A DNA stretch of 64,000 bases from Costus lasius (lineage: Eukaryota > Streptophyta > Magnoliopsida > Zingiberales > Costaceae): NCBI GenBank assembly GCA_027563935.2, contig CM050446.2, forward strand, positions 26,601,501 through 26,665,500, in the 5' to 3' direction. Both the position numbers and the translations under genes were made by a program. The notes below the pieces were generated by a model. That model was not told the DNA's origin and searched no databases. It was given only the letters and a program-made list of their open reading frames with translations. Numbering within the stretch: the stretch's first letter is position 1; each line of letters opens with the position of its first letter. Shown piece after piece: positions 11,626 to 22,999 of the stretch.

Positions 11626-12870
11626 ATGGTTGTTCGCACGAGGAACAACCAGCAGGCCGACGAGGCTGAGTCTAGTCAGAATCAGCAGAATCAAATGAAT
11701 GCTATGATGGCTATGCTTAGAGAATTACAAACCTCCACGACAGCCATGAACCAACGGATGGATCAAATGGAAAGGGGCAAAAACCACACTAATGAATCAC
11801 CTAATCACCCACCTGAACAATTGCCACCGCAACCACCTAATGTTGAGAGACCTCAAGACCATATGTGGGGGGAAGGCACTAGTCAAAGTCAACCTGACCC
11901 TAGGGGTAACCCCATGCCTGATGTGTATACTGTTCCCGTAAACATGAGTGACCACCAAGGCAGCCAACCGTATATGCCCAATGAATACCCGTTAGGAGCC
12001 CCCACTAATAAGACTTATATCCATCACCGTGAAGACGAGGATATCTATCAGAATCTTAGACTCAATACCCCCATCTTTGAAGGGAGTCTAGACACCCAGA
12101 CCTTTCTAGATTAGCAAACCCAGGTGGAGAATTACTTTATATGGAGCAAGATACCCGAACATGGTAGAGTTCAGTGTGTAAAATTTCTGCTAAGGGGTTC
12201 AGCTCAGATGTACTAGAATAGTATAGAGCTTAAACCAGCTAGGAGTGGTATTCCTCCCATTACCACTTGGGAAGAGATGAAGTGGAAGCTTAAAGAAAAG
12301 TATGTCTCCCTAAATTATAGGCAAAAGCTGTATGATCAGCTCACAAGACTTATCCAAGGAAATGACCCCATAGCTGAGTATAATAGGAAATTTGAAGAAC
12401 TCCTACTTAGGTGTGATTTAAATGAAGAACAGTGGCTGTCCCTGAACCGGTATAAAGGGGGATTGAGGGCTGATATCAAGAGAGCTTTTATTCACCATAG
12501 ATGTGAGACTTTAGCTGATGCCTATCAACTTTCTATGGAACTAGAATATGACCTACAACAACACCATAGATACCCTGCACCTAGACCTAATGCTGTAACT
12601 TCTGCTAGCAAGCCGAGTATCTCGGTTCCTAGTCCTAAGATGCCGGTCCAAGAAGTAAGCCTTAAGGACAATAGGAAGCCTACTCAACCCAATCAGGTCA
12701 CTTGTTACAAGTGTTCCCAACCTGGTCACCTCTATAGGAATTGCCCCAAGAAAACCTTGCTAATAGAAGGAGTAGAAGAAGTGGAAGAGGAGGTACCGGT
12801 TGAAAAAGAAACTGAATGGTACACTCCCGAGTACAATAGTAGGAAGAACCCACCCAGTTTACCATGGTAG
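11626..12870 (+). pseudogene. gag of Element 2 (capsid and nucleocapsid), two in-frame stops
   Basis: Gag forms the particle in which reverse transcription takes place. The frame starts at ATG 11626 (MVVRTRNNQ) and runs to a stop at 12868-12870. It shows a Gln/Met-rich N-terminus, a Retrotrans_gag-like capsid region (about 12030-12560, with YFIWSKIP, WEEMKWKLKEKY and FEELLLRC) and a CCHC knuckle CYKCSQPGHLYRNC near 12705-12745. TAG codons at 12112-12114 and 12214-12216 sit where the family normally has Trp. Both look like TGG-to-TAG changes, fitting decay of methylated cytosine. I rejected the earlier ATG at 11554 because it lies in the duplicated leader. About 414 codons in all. Confidence 0.9.
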
Positions 12871-13655
12871 TTAGGTGTAACTACATCAAGGACCAACCAA
12901 CTGAAGACTGGAAGAGGTCTAGTCTATTCTTTACCTACACCCAGTGTAATGGTAAGGTTTGTAAGATTGTAGTGGATAGTGGTAGTAGCCTTAATGTAAT
13001 ATCCAAGCAAGCCGTGGGTAGGCTCGGATTGAATCAAGAGAAGCATCCTAAACCTTATAACATTTCATGGGTGGACCAAACCAGCATTCCCGTGGCATTT
13101 ATGTGTAAGGTACCTCTCAAATTAGCTACTCATCAAGGAGATGTTTGGTGTGATGTCATGGACATGGATGTAGCTGATGTGCTATTAGGACGCCCCTGGT
13201 TATATGACATGAGGGTGCTTCATGATGGTAGGGAGAATACCTATGAATTCACGGTGAATAATAAAAAGATTGTCCTCATGCCTAGTTTACCTAGGGAACT
13301 TAGGACCTCACACAAAAAAGGAAAGGCCATCAAGCCCAAGAAACCTATTACCTTGTTGAGACCCCAAGCATTCCTACAAGACATTAAGGAAACCGAGCTC
13401 CTATATTCCCTCTTACTGCAACAAGTCCAACCAGAAGCTGAGTCTAAGCATTCCCCCATCATAGCTGAATTATTACAGGACTACCCCACAATCACCCCAG
13501 CTGAGTTACCCAATGAATTGCCCCCTGAAAGGGTAGTTCAACATGCTATTGACCTTGTGCCGTGTGCCACTCTGCCTTACCTACCCCACTATCGCATGAG
13601 CCCCTTGGAGCATGCGGAGTTGAAGAGGCAAGTGGAAGAATTGCTTAGTAAATGA
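12864..13655 (+). pseudogene. pol of Element 2: aspartic protease and start of RT
   Basis: The frame overlaps the gag end by 7 bp in a different phase, so a frameshift or re-initiation would have joined them. The retropepsin-like domain has the catalytic VDSGSSLNVIS near 12970-13002 and the later conserved ADVLLGRPWL near 13171-13200, as expected for a Ty3/gypsy protease that cleaves the polyprotein. Downstream the frame enters the RT fingers (HYRMSPLEHAELKRQVEELL) and stops at a TGA (13653-13655). The same protein then continues in frame, so the stop looks like a point mutation. Classification is certain; activity is lost with the stop. Confidence 0.9.
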
Positions 13656-14408
13656 TTAATTAGAGAAAGCCTCAATCCATGTGCGGTACCTACTTTATTG
13701 ACACTAAAAAAAGATGACACATGGAGAATGTGTATTGATTGCCGTGCCATCAACAAGATAACTATTAAGTACCGTTTTCCCATACCCAGACTTGATGATC
13801 TTCTTGACATGATTGTAGGTTCAGCTTGGTTCTCCAAGGTGGACCTTCGTAGTGGGTACCATCAAGTTAGGATTAGGGAGGGAGATGAATGGAAGACGGC
13901 CTTTAAAACACAAGATGGCCTCTATGAGTGGATGGTTATGCCCTTTGGGCTAACCAATGCCCCCTCTACCTTCATGAGATTGATGCATCAAATCCTAAAA
14001 CCCTACATTGGGAAATTCCTAGTAGTATATTTTGATGATATCCTGATTTTTAGCAAAACTGAGCAAGAGCACCAAAGTCACCTGAGAGTCACTCTGGATT
14101 TATTGAAAAAGGAACATTTATTACTGAATTTAAAGAAGTGTGTCTTCTTAACCCAAGAAGTTGAATTTCTCGGTTTTATCATCAATGATCAAGGATTAAA
14201 GGCCAACCCCTCAAAGGTTGAGGCTATTGCTAATTGGCCCACCCCGACATCCATCACCGAGGCTAGAAGTTTCCATGGGTTGGCTACGTTTTATAGGAGG
14301 TTCATACATGACTTTAGCACTTTAGTGGCACCCATAACCAATTGCTTGCGTAAGGGAAGCTTTGAGTGGACAATTCCAGCCGAAAGGGCTTTCCAAGAGC
14401 TAAAATAA
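13656..14408 (+). pseudogene. pol of Element 2: reverse transcriptase
   Basis: Continues the protease frame after the TGA at 13653. RT motifs appear in order: [14 protein letters not shown], the palm aspartate in [18 protein letters not shown], the [16 protein letters not shown] loop and the catalytic YFDDILIFS (near 14028-14052). The thumb/connection region follows with VEFLGFIIN and a LATFYRRFI block. The frame ends at a TAA (14406-14408) just where a small indel shifts the reading frame into RNase H. The catalytic Asp pair is intact, so apart from the stop and the indel the domain is well preserved. Confidence 0.92.
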
Positions 14409-14998
14409 AATTCAAAATCACCACCACACCGATATTGAGATTGCCCGACTTCAATAAGGTGTTCATTGTGGATTGTGATGCATCCGGGGTCGGAATTGGA
14501 GGGACACTTAGTCAAGAGGGGCATCTAATTGCCTTTTATAGTGAAAAACTGAATGAAGCAAGACAAAGGTACTCTACCTATGATAAAGAGTTCTATGCCA
14601 TAGTGCAAGCCCTTAAGCATTGGAGGCACTATCTCATTCACAAGGAATTCATCCTCAATAGTGACCACCAAGCCCTTATCTATTTAAGTAGTCAAGTCAA
14701 GCTAAATCCTAGGCATGCTAAATGGGTGGAGTTCCTAGAACAATACACATTTGTCCTAAAACACAAGGCGAGAACTCAAAACAAAGTGGCCGACACCTTG
14801 AGCCGAAAGCTTCTTCTCATAAACACTTTACAGGTATCGGTCACAAGGTTTGATAGGGTTAAAGGGGAGTATGAGGGGTGCCCTGATTTTAAAGACATAT
14901 TCATTGATATCAAGGCTGACCCAACATGCAATCCTGATTTTGAACTTAATGAAGGGTATTTATTTAGAAGAGGAAAATTATGCATCCCACACACATGA
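14403..14998 (+). pseudogene. pol of Element 2: RNase H
   Basis: Phase differs from the RT frame, so a frameshift lies near 14403. The domain shows VDCDASGVGIGGTLSQ (first catalytic Asp), the YSEKLNEARQRYSTYDKEFYAI block (Glu) and LNSDHQALIYL (Asp). KARTQNKVADTLSR closes it, the usual end of Ty3/gypsy RNase H. It degrades the RNA strand of the RNA-DNA hybrid during reverse transcription. The frame stops at TGA 14996-14998, before the integrase zinc-binding region. All three catalytic acidic positions seem present. Confidence 0.9.
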
Positions 14999-16283
14999 TG
15001 TGAGAGAATTTTTGGTTTAGGAATTGCATGGGGGGGGGGGGGGGGACAGCGCAATGATGCAAAAAAGATTCTATTGGCCTACTGTGTATAAGGATGTAGC
15101 TAAGGTGGTTGGGCAATGTCAAACATGTCAAGTATCTAGGACAAGAAAGAACAACACCGGTTTGTACATGCCCTTACCCATACCCGAGGGACCTTGGCAA
15201 GCTCTAAGCATGGACTTTGTGCTTGGATTCCCTCGCACCAGTGCCCACTATGATTCCATCTTTGTGGTGGTGGATAGGTTCACTAAGATGGCTCACTTCA
15301 TTCCATGTACTAAGACCACGGATGCCTCTCATGTAGCAAGGCTCTTCTTTAAAAATGTGGTGCGTTTGCATGGTCTACCCAGGACCATTGTATCGGATAG
15401 GGATGTCAAATTTGTGGGACACTTTTGGATCACTCTATGGAAGCTAATGGGTACCCAGCTCAACTTTTCCACCGCTTACCACCCACAATGTAATGGTCAA
15501 ACAGAGGTGGTAAATCGATCCCTAGGGAATATTCTAAGGTGTTTAGTAGGGGAACACCCGGGCACATGGGATAGACTTTTACCGGCTGCTGAATTTGCCT
15601 TTAATAGTGCCGTGAACCGCACCACCGGTGCTAGCCCTTTCCAACTTAATTATGGGTTCCAGCCACACAAACCTATTGACCTAGCCCCTTTGTCATCACC
15701 CTTTGAGCAAAACCACTCAGCCTTGTCATTTGCGCAACACATTGTCAAAATTCATAATTAAGTGAAGGATCATATTGCAAAGAATACACTTAACTATGAG
15801 TTGGCTGCTAATCCTCACCGTCGTGCTGTAAAATTGCAGGAAGGTGACTTGGTTATGCTTAGAAACAGGAAGGAGAGGCAACATGGCCCCAACAACAAGC
15901 TTCAACCGAGAGCCATGGGTCCTTTCCGGATATTAAAGAAGGTAAACGATAATGCTTACATGCTTGATTTGCCACAGGTCCTTGGAATACACCACACCAT
16001 CAACATAGAAGATTTGACGCCCTATAAAGAGCTGCTCCACATTGAGATATCAGCACCAATAAAGAGGACCGGCAACATACATGAAACACAACAACGCTGC
16101 AGCAATGGAGAAATTCAGCGCTATTACCTTGTCCAATGGGAGGATAAGAAAGAAGAGTGGTTATCCGAGGAGGAGACACGCGTACATCTGCCCAACGAAC
16201 TTGAGAACTTCTCATTTAACTCTCCGGAGGAGAGTTCTCCCAACCCCGAGAAAGCTGATGTAGGGACACTCCCAAGAAGATAA
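14999..16283 (+). pseudogene. pol of Element 2: integrase with C-terminal chromodomain
   Basis: The HHCC zinc-binding part is damaged by a run of 16 G (15030-15045) that replaces the usual Gly-rich LHGG..GGH segment; the CC half survives as CQTCQVSR. The core has all three catalytic residues: MDFVLGFPRT, VSDRDVKFVGHFW and the Glu in CNGQTEVVNRSLG. An in-frame TAA at 15759-15761 interrupts it. A GPF/Y-like segment (GPFRILKKVNDNAY) follows, then a chromodomain-like RYYLVQWEDKKEEW (about 16120-16165), which in chromoviruses steers insertion to marked chromatin. The frame ends at 16281-16283, 28 bp inside the 3' LTR. Confidence 0.9.
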
Positions 16284-17361
16284 ACAAGGCTCAAGAAGAC
16301 CCCAATCCGTTATGGGATGAACACTTGAATCTATTTGGCTATTTAGGCATTTGGCCATTTTTGAGGACTTGTTAACTTAGTTATCTTGTCATTGTAATAT
16401 TGCTACAAAACCTTATTTGCTTTCAGCACTTATTGATGTACGTGGTAGCTAGGATTAGCCTAGGTTTATTCTGAAGTATTTATTTTATTTTTGTAGTGAT
16501 TGTAATAGGCTGTTTAGTTTAGGATCATGCACACATGTATTGCACATGCAGCACCTAGTTTACCCATGGTATTGTGACCTTGGCATGAGTTATTCATCAT
16601 CAACACTCAACTCAAACCAGTCCGCACTCAGATCAATCAACATCAACCCAAGATCCAGCAAGGCTCGGCTCATATGCAGCTCACACTCAGTCTTCATCAA
16701 CACCTAGTCCAGTCGGCTCCAGTTCAAATCAACCCGTATAAAATCAGCCCAATACCAGCAAAGTCCAGCCCACTCAAACATCCGACAAAAGGCTTCTCTT
16801 CAACCCAATCAATACTCACCTTCTCCAACGGCTAAGAAGATCACATCAGAACCAGCATCATCACACCGTTTCAGTCAAGGAATGCCAAGGGACACACGAT
16901 TGTAACGTTGGGAAAACTTAGGTTTTAAGCTGTGTTGTATCACTTTGCACTTTTAGTCGAACATTTTCTGAACTTGAAACCTTGTGTTTGTTCCTGAGTT
17001 GAGCTTGCTCCTCGTTGGGTTGAGCTTGCTCCCCGTGGTTATCGTCCATCCATTTCCACTGCATTCCATCGACGAGCGTTGTCCAACCATATTCACGAGT
17101 ACTGTTCCGTTGCTGGGCTCACCTCTATAAGTGCATTCTTGGACTGACGCTGAGAAACGTTGAAAGTGTAATCTCATCACCCTGAAGACATCCGGATAAG
17201 GCATTTCTGCTTGGAGGATTCAGGAAGGAATCAGCCCCCTTCCCACGAGGGGGCCTAGGTGCCGTTTCTCCCTCCCAATACTTAAACCGCATTTAGCATC
17301 TTCTTGAGTTTGAACTCCATATCTAAGGTGATCTAGGGCTAGGGAAATCCATCCCTCATCA
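16256..17361 (+). repeat. 3' LTR of Element 2
   Basis: 1106 bp, same ends as the 5' LTR, followed by TSD AAAAC (17362-17366). The end of pol overlaps its first 28 bp. Confidence 0.95.
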
Positions 17362-18025
17362 AAAACGAATCTACGAATCAAACTTTTAATGGATATAATT
17401 AATTTACACAAATCTAGGTCAATCAAATGGCTTCCGAGATGATCCAAATATCGAATATTACTAAATTTAGTCTGATCTTTGTGAATTCAATCTCGAATTT
17501 TTGATCAGAGATCTGGATCAAAGCAGATCAACGAATTAAAATATCAACGACTGAAAATTACTCACACAAATCTAAGTCAATCGGATGGCTTCCAAAATGA
17601 TCCAAGTGTCAATTCTTACAAATTTGGCTCTAATCTTTCAAAATTTTATCTTGGATTTTCAATCAAAGACCTAGATTTAAGCAAATATATGAATTGAAAT
17701 ATCAACAGTAGAAAATAAGTTACGCAAATCTAAGCCAATCGGATGACACTTAAAATGATCCAAATATCGACTCTTACTAAATTGGGTCGGATCTTTCCAA
17801 ATTTGATCTCAGAATTTCGATTAGAGATCTAGATCAAAGCATATCTATGAATCAAACTTTCCACTGCTGAAATTAATTCACCCAAATCTCAGCCAATCGG
17901 ATAGCTTCTGAAATGATCCAAAAATCCTTACTCGAATGAGTCAGATCTTTTTGAGTTTGATCTCAGATTTTTAATCAGAGACCTGGATCTAAGTAGATTT
18001 ACGAATCAAACTTTCAACAACTCTT
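17362..18025. repeat. ~157-bp tandem array, right part
   Basis: Continues the array interrupted by Element 2. ATGATCCAA blocks recur near 17441, 17599, 17755 and 17914, and CAAATCTAAG.CAATCGGATGG blocks recur between them. Divergent copies. Confidence 0.75.
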
Positions 18026-18029
18026 AAAT

Positions 18030-18785
18030 TTTGAAGGCTTGGCCCATTGGCACATCACTTTGAATTTTAAACGTTTAGCCCATGGTTCGTTTATCCAAAT
18101 TTTGAACGCTTGGCCCACCGTCCGTTCACCAAATTTTGAATTTTTGGTCCCACGACCTGTTCACTCAATTTTGAATGTTTGGCCCCACGGCCCTTGTGGG
18201 GCCCATTCACTAATCTCGAACTCTTAGCCCTACAAGCTCGTTCACCCGAACGTTTGGCCCCACAGCTTGTTCACCAAATTTTGAACGTTTGGCCCCACAG
18301 CCCATTCACCAAATTTTGAACGTTTGGTCCCATGACCTATTCACTCAAATTTTGAATGTTTGGCCCAACGACTCATTCTCTCAAATTTTGAACGTTTGTT
18401 CTCACGACTCATTCACCTCAATTCCGAATGTTAGGCTTAATGACCCATTCTCCAAAATATCAAATTCTTGGCCCCAACGACCCATTCTCTCAAATTTGAA
18501 TGCTTGGGCCCATGGCTTGCTTACTCAAAATCGAATGTTTGACCCTACAACCCGTTCACTCAACTTGTTCACCAAATTCTGAATGCTTGGCCCATCGTCT
18601 TGTTTATTCAAACTCCGAACGTTTGGCCCAATGGCTCGTTGACCAAATTCCGAACATCTGGCCCCATGGCCCATTCTCCTAAAATTAGAATGTTTAGCCC
18701 AACGGCTCGCTCATTCAGCCTGTTCATCTCAAACTTCGAACATTTAGCTCAACGGCTCGTTCACTCAACCTGTGCACTTAACTCG
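18030..18785. repeat. ~36-bp minisatellite, about 20 copies
   Basis: Core AATTTTGAACGTTTGGCCCC followed by ACGACCCATTCACTC-like sequence, at spacings near 36 bp (e.g. 18246, 18277, 18315, 18350, 18386). The unit is a multiple of three, which leaves long open frames with a 12-residue repeat. I regard these as by-products of the period. Confidence 0.8.
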
Positions 18786-19199
18786 TTTACTTAATTCGAA
18801 TATAGTTATGGATATTAAATATTTTAGGTGTGCAGTTAATAACATTGTTTGGGAGATGTGTACATCGATACTTCGTATCGGGGTGTAGTTCCTCAACATT
18901 GTTACACAAAACTCAAAATTTTCTCCATGACTTATGTCAAATGAACATTAGTCTTGATAAAGTACTCTTGTATCAAATTGTTAATCGTGTCATGACACAA
19001 GGTTATGAATGACATTATTCTTTCAACCATTTTGTCTTACTTTGTTATATTTATAGATCTCTTAATCAAAGGTGGTACCCGAAGCTATTTAGGGATAATT
19101 AACAATGAATGCTTGCGTTCATTAGAAGCTACAACCTACTGAAATAAAATGGCCTTATAATTTATAAGGTGAATTTGAAACGGTCGCACCGTATTTGAA
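18786..19199. other. Unassigned DNA between minisatellite and Element 3
   Basis: AT-rich, no recognised feature. It lies just past the integrase end of Element 3 on the minus strand, so it may be part of that element's 3' noncoding region. Confidence 0.4.
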
Positions 19200-20052
19200 T
19201 TAAAATTGAAACTTAACCAATTTTGAGCCCACAACAAAGTTCACATGGAATGTAGGGTGCATCTGCATCCTCTTAGGGAGTTTCAATCGATATGCTAATG
19301 AGCCCACTCGACTCAGAATCTTAAACGGATCGTCATATCTTTGGATCAGACCTCGGTGAGCCTCTCTCACCGAGATCTTCATCCAAATCTGTGGAGGTAA
19401 GTCAGAGAAGAACTAAGTCGTCCTCTGCGAATTGTTTATCTCGACGTTGACAGTTGGCATATCTTTGCGTCGGTTGTGCAGCCAACTCCAAGCCATCTCG
19501 CGCTTCTTAGAGTGAAATAATTTATTTTCGAGCTTTTCGTTGAGCTACAGGGCACTACCCCTCAGAATCCCTTTGCACCATTTCAACGGGGGTTAGGGGC
19601 TGACTCCCTAACACTAGCTCAAAGCTCAAATAGGGTGTGACCTATGGATGATGACCTTAGCAAATTGTAGACATACTATGCCACATCCATCCACTTGACC
19701 CAATCATTTTTACTAGCAGTCACATAGTGACAGAGGTAATTTTCTATAAGAGCATTTACACGCTAGGTTTGCCCAACCATTTAAGGATGATTGGTCATAG
19801 AGAAATTTAACTTGGACCCTAGCTTATTGAATAACGCGGTCTAAGAGTGTTCAGTAAAATGGTTATCCCTATCGCTCACGATATCCACTGGGATGCCAAA
19901 ATGCTTTACAATATTTTGAAAGAAGAGTTTAGCAGCAACCTTTGCTCTACATAGCTCAGGTGCTGGGATCAAGACTCCATACTTGCAGAATATATCCACA
20001 ACTACCAGCACTGAGCTTTTCTCGTCAACTTTTAGGCACACCAATAAAGTCC
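19200..20052 (-). pseudogene. Element 3 integrase, core and C-terminal domain
   Basis: Minus-strand translation gives VLVVVDIFCKYG and IPAPELCRAKVAAKLFFQNI, then IVSDRDNHFTEHS with the second catalytic Asp. Degenerate sequence follows with NHPQTDGQT and the Glu-bearing NALLENYLRHYV. Near 19200-19382 a GPY/F-type end appears (YDDPFKILSRVGSLAYRLKLP and HPTFHVNF). Integrase inserts the cDNA into the chromosome. Many stops and frameshifts make this copy dead. The upstream part of the same gene is at 25664-25934; the two are separated by Element 4, and the MDFIG reading continues across the join. Confidence 0.85.
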
Positions 20053-20962
20053 TGATACGTCCGCAAGTGTACGAATTTATTGAAGTAATAAAATAAGATA
20101 TCGTTCCCAACGAAGATCAGGTGGTCAAGTACCGATTACACGATTGATCTATATATAGATGAATCAAATCGTGGTTTTTGTTTGGAAACTTCGAAGTACA
20201 AAGTAAAAGAAATAGTGGTAGTGTTTTTGGTAAAAATCAATTCAGATAAAATTAGGATTTGGGGTTTCACCATGCTGATGATTATAAATTTAATAAAAAT
20301 AAATCTTTGAACAGAAAATTATAGTTTTGAAAGGGATTTTTCCTAAGGTACAGATTACCTTCTCCCGAAGCGTAATCTGGTATCTATTTACATTAATTCC
20401 CTACTCTCATGACAATTAACATAAATAGACCCATTAAGTTCTATGAAAAACCTAGAAATCCTTCAAACAAATCCAAACTACTCCCGTGATTGGATTCGTA
20501 GGTTTGAAAAGAATAGATCCGACATTGCGATTCACCTCCCGGTCCTTCTCGCAACGTCTAAGACGTAAACATACTTGATCAGAGTAAATTACGGAATAAA
20601 CACAATTCTAATCAAATCAATTCTATAAAAATCATGACAAAAATTTAAAACAAAAGATTTAATCCATAAATCGTCAATGGGCTATACCCCTCATCCTGAA
20701 AAATAGGTTTACTCGCTCATGTTCATGACAAACAACATCTTCATCAATGAAAATCACATGAAAACCTCAGAAGAATACAAGAAATCGCTAGACAAGAAAT
20801 TAGAAAAGCTTCCCCTTGATCTGGAGATGAAGATGAAGCGTCCAATTCTTCCTTTGCGCGACTTTTCTAATCAAATTCCACCCAAAAGTTGATTTTCGAA
20901 GCCGCCGCTGCCTTTGTTTGTTTTCGTCTGTAGAAGTCCTCGAAACCCTTCCAAAATCCTTC

Positions 20963-20970
20963 CTTTTATA
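20963..20970 (-). promoter_or_regulatory. TATA-like box in the Element 4 LTR
   Basis: Reads TATAAAAG on the minus strand, about 565 bp into the LTR and ~100 bp downstream of the palindromic motif cluster. Also present in the 5' LTR near 25096-25103. Confidence 0.45.
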
Positions 20971-21069
20971 GTCTAAGCAGTATAGAACCCACCTAGGAAG
21001 GTTTATGGAGAGTTTGGTTCAATTCAAGTTCGATTTAGAGTCGAATCGAGTGAGAAACCTAAGGGGGCG

Positions 21070-21300
21070 GAAACTTTCACCGCCCGTAATATGTTTATGG
21101 CTGAGGCCGTAATTCTCTCTGTGTCTACAGCTCCTTGTACACAAAAAGTTTCACGGACCATGAAGGATTCACGGCTTCACCCGTGAAAGTTTCCGTGGAC
21201 TTCTATACTTAGCCGTTTTTCGCCCGTTCGAACGCCAAAATTATGACAGGCCCAATAATTACGGCCAAGGCCGTGAAAGTTGCGTTCTTCACTATTTTCA
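21070..21300 (-). promoter_or_regulatory. Palindromic motif cluster in the Element 4 3' LTR
   Basis: Repeated inverted pairs such as TTCACGGACCATGAA, and TTCACGG...CCGTGAA around short centres. Repeated in the 5' LTR at about 25200-25420. Lies directly upstream of the TATA-like box. Confidence 0.55.
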
Positions 21301-21532
21301 CTCCAAATTTGACGTGCGAGCTCATAATCTCCTCGGGAATCATGCTATGGCTTCAAAACTCATAAAATCATAATTTTTACACCATTTTAACTACATTTTC
21401 AATAAAACCAAGAAAAGTAAAGATTCTATGCCAAGTGAAGTAAAAATACCAAAATTAGTATAAAATCATGCAATTAAGCCCAAAATATCATATAAAATAC
21501 AAACAAAAACATGATGTAAATGCAACTCATCA

Positions 21533-22950
21533 GAATACCCTAGACTTAAACTTTACTTGTCCTCAAGCAATACTCTAATATGTATGGAGAATGTAAAGAT
21601 AAGATACTCTTCTTTGTTTACCCTTTAATAAAGTTCTTAGTCTACATTTCAAGCAATCAACTTTTTAGAGCTTAAGTAATTAAGAAAAATCATAATAAAG
21701 ATAAATTCCCAAGAGTTTACAATCCAAGAAAGATAAAAATCATAATTCATGTCATAATATTCAATCTTCACATACTAAGTATCAAATACTCTCATCTTAA
21801 TAAATCCACTTCACTTAACAGATAAAATTTCTACTTCAAAAATTTCAGTGATGTTAAAGATAAGAGACTTTTAATGCAATTTAGTCTTTAAACGGTTATG
21901 TGCCCTTTCCTGTTAGCATCATAACATTGTTTAAAGTATACCACAAAGTAGTATAATTTAACTCAAAGTCTCAATCATAAGGTTAGCGGAGTTGTCCACT
22001 TGACCTGTAGCTCCCTTTTTTTTCTATGCTTTTTATTCTTTTCTCCCTTTTTTTTCATTTTCATTTTTTTTAAAATTTCTGGAGAGAGCCGGTCAAGGGC
22101 AAGGTACTTAAATCGTTATCGATCTTTCTACATGAGGGATAAATATTTACTTTTAAAATTTTTCCTCTGTTACTTGATCGCAATAGACTTAAAGTATACC
22201 AATTCATGGTATAATATAACTCATGACTTTAGATTCCTCAACCAGAGGAGTTGGAGCAAGTCTTAGTTAAAGAAATATCACTAATTTTCTATTCATAAAA
22301 ATTTTCATCAAGCAAAGATAGATAAATTAAACTTCAAGTATAAGATACTATACATGTGTCGCATGAACATATAACAATTCATATTTGTATTTTATCAATA
22401 CCAGAATTGAATTTACTCAACAATTTAAGTCCACATGAAATTTCAGAAATTCCCTAAGTCATCAAATCAAATACTCAAAAAGTTTTCTAGGTTCAGAATT
22501 AAAGATAAACAAACTTGATTATCCTTAACAATCATAAACATTCAAAATACATACCTATAAAGCTTTGAAGAAAAACAAAATACATGGGATCACACTAGAC
22601 TTAAATTGTTGCATATACGTAGGCATTAAACCAAGTCATGATAGATTTTAGAAAAATTTTGCAAGAATTCCTTTTAAAATATAAGCGAAATCCTGTGCAG
22701 TTATATCAAAACATGTGAACGTGACTCGAAAGAAATAAAAATTAAGAAACTATATCACAACATAGATATCAATATTTTCCACTGTGAATAAGTTTCAAAC
22801 ATCAAATACCATCACGTTTCATCAATCAAATCAGCATTTAATATACTCACAAAGAAGATGCCGCAAGATTCACAGTCCGTGAGTGATTCACGGCTGCACC
22901 CGTGAATGTCTCGTTTGACACATATTCTTCAAGTAAAAATTTTCCAAAAA
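21533..22950 (-). other. 3' noncoding region of Element 4
   Basis: Homologous to the 3' noncoding regions of Elements 1 and 11. Starts with the conserved stem-loop (21553-21570). A small motif pair lies at 22858-22912. A truncated form of the GGGAGGCAACCC stem-loop lies near 22951-22965. No ORF is supported. Confidence 0.7.
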
Positions 22951-22999
22951 TTCCTCCCAAAAAGCGCTTGTTTAAGGTCATTAGCTTGACCATAGCTTC

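Larger units (their letters stand above)
9992..17361 (+). mobile_element. Element 2: full-length chromovirus (Ty3/gypsy) LTR retrotransposon
   Basis: Two 1106-bp LTRs (9992-11097 and 16256-17361), initiator Met-tRNA primer site, gag, protease, RT, RNase H, integrase and a chromodomain, in the order typical of Ty3/gypsy. The 5-bp TSD AAAAC flanks it (9987-9991 and 17362-17366). Over a 280-bp sample the two LTRs differ at about ten sites, so the insertion is fairly recent. The coding region carries several stops and at least two frameshifts, so this copy cannot make its own proteins. The chromodomain and Met-tRNA primer place it among chromoviruses; I cannot fix the lineage. Confidence 0.95.
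20053..21532 (-). repeat. 3' LTR of Element 4
   Basis: 1480 bp, TG...CA on either strand. It contains a motif cluster at about 21070-21300 and a TATA-like box. About 96% identical by eye to the 5' LTR over a 115-bp sample. Confidence 0.85.

Noticed and set aside
18039..18794. Chain of frames with a 12-residue repeat (ILNVWPHDP-like)
   Set aside because: The 36-bp period is a multiple of three and keeps frames open by itself; units vary as noncoding DNA does.
22000..22266. 88-codon Phe-rich plus-strand frame
   Set aside because: T-rich stretch in the 3' noncoding region of Element 4; no counterpart in Elements 1 or 11.
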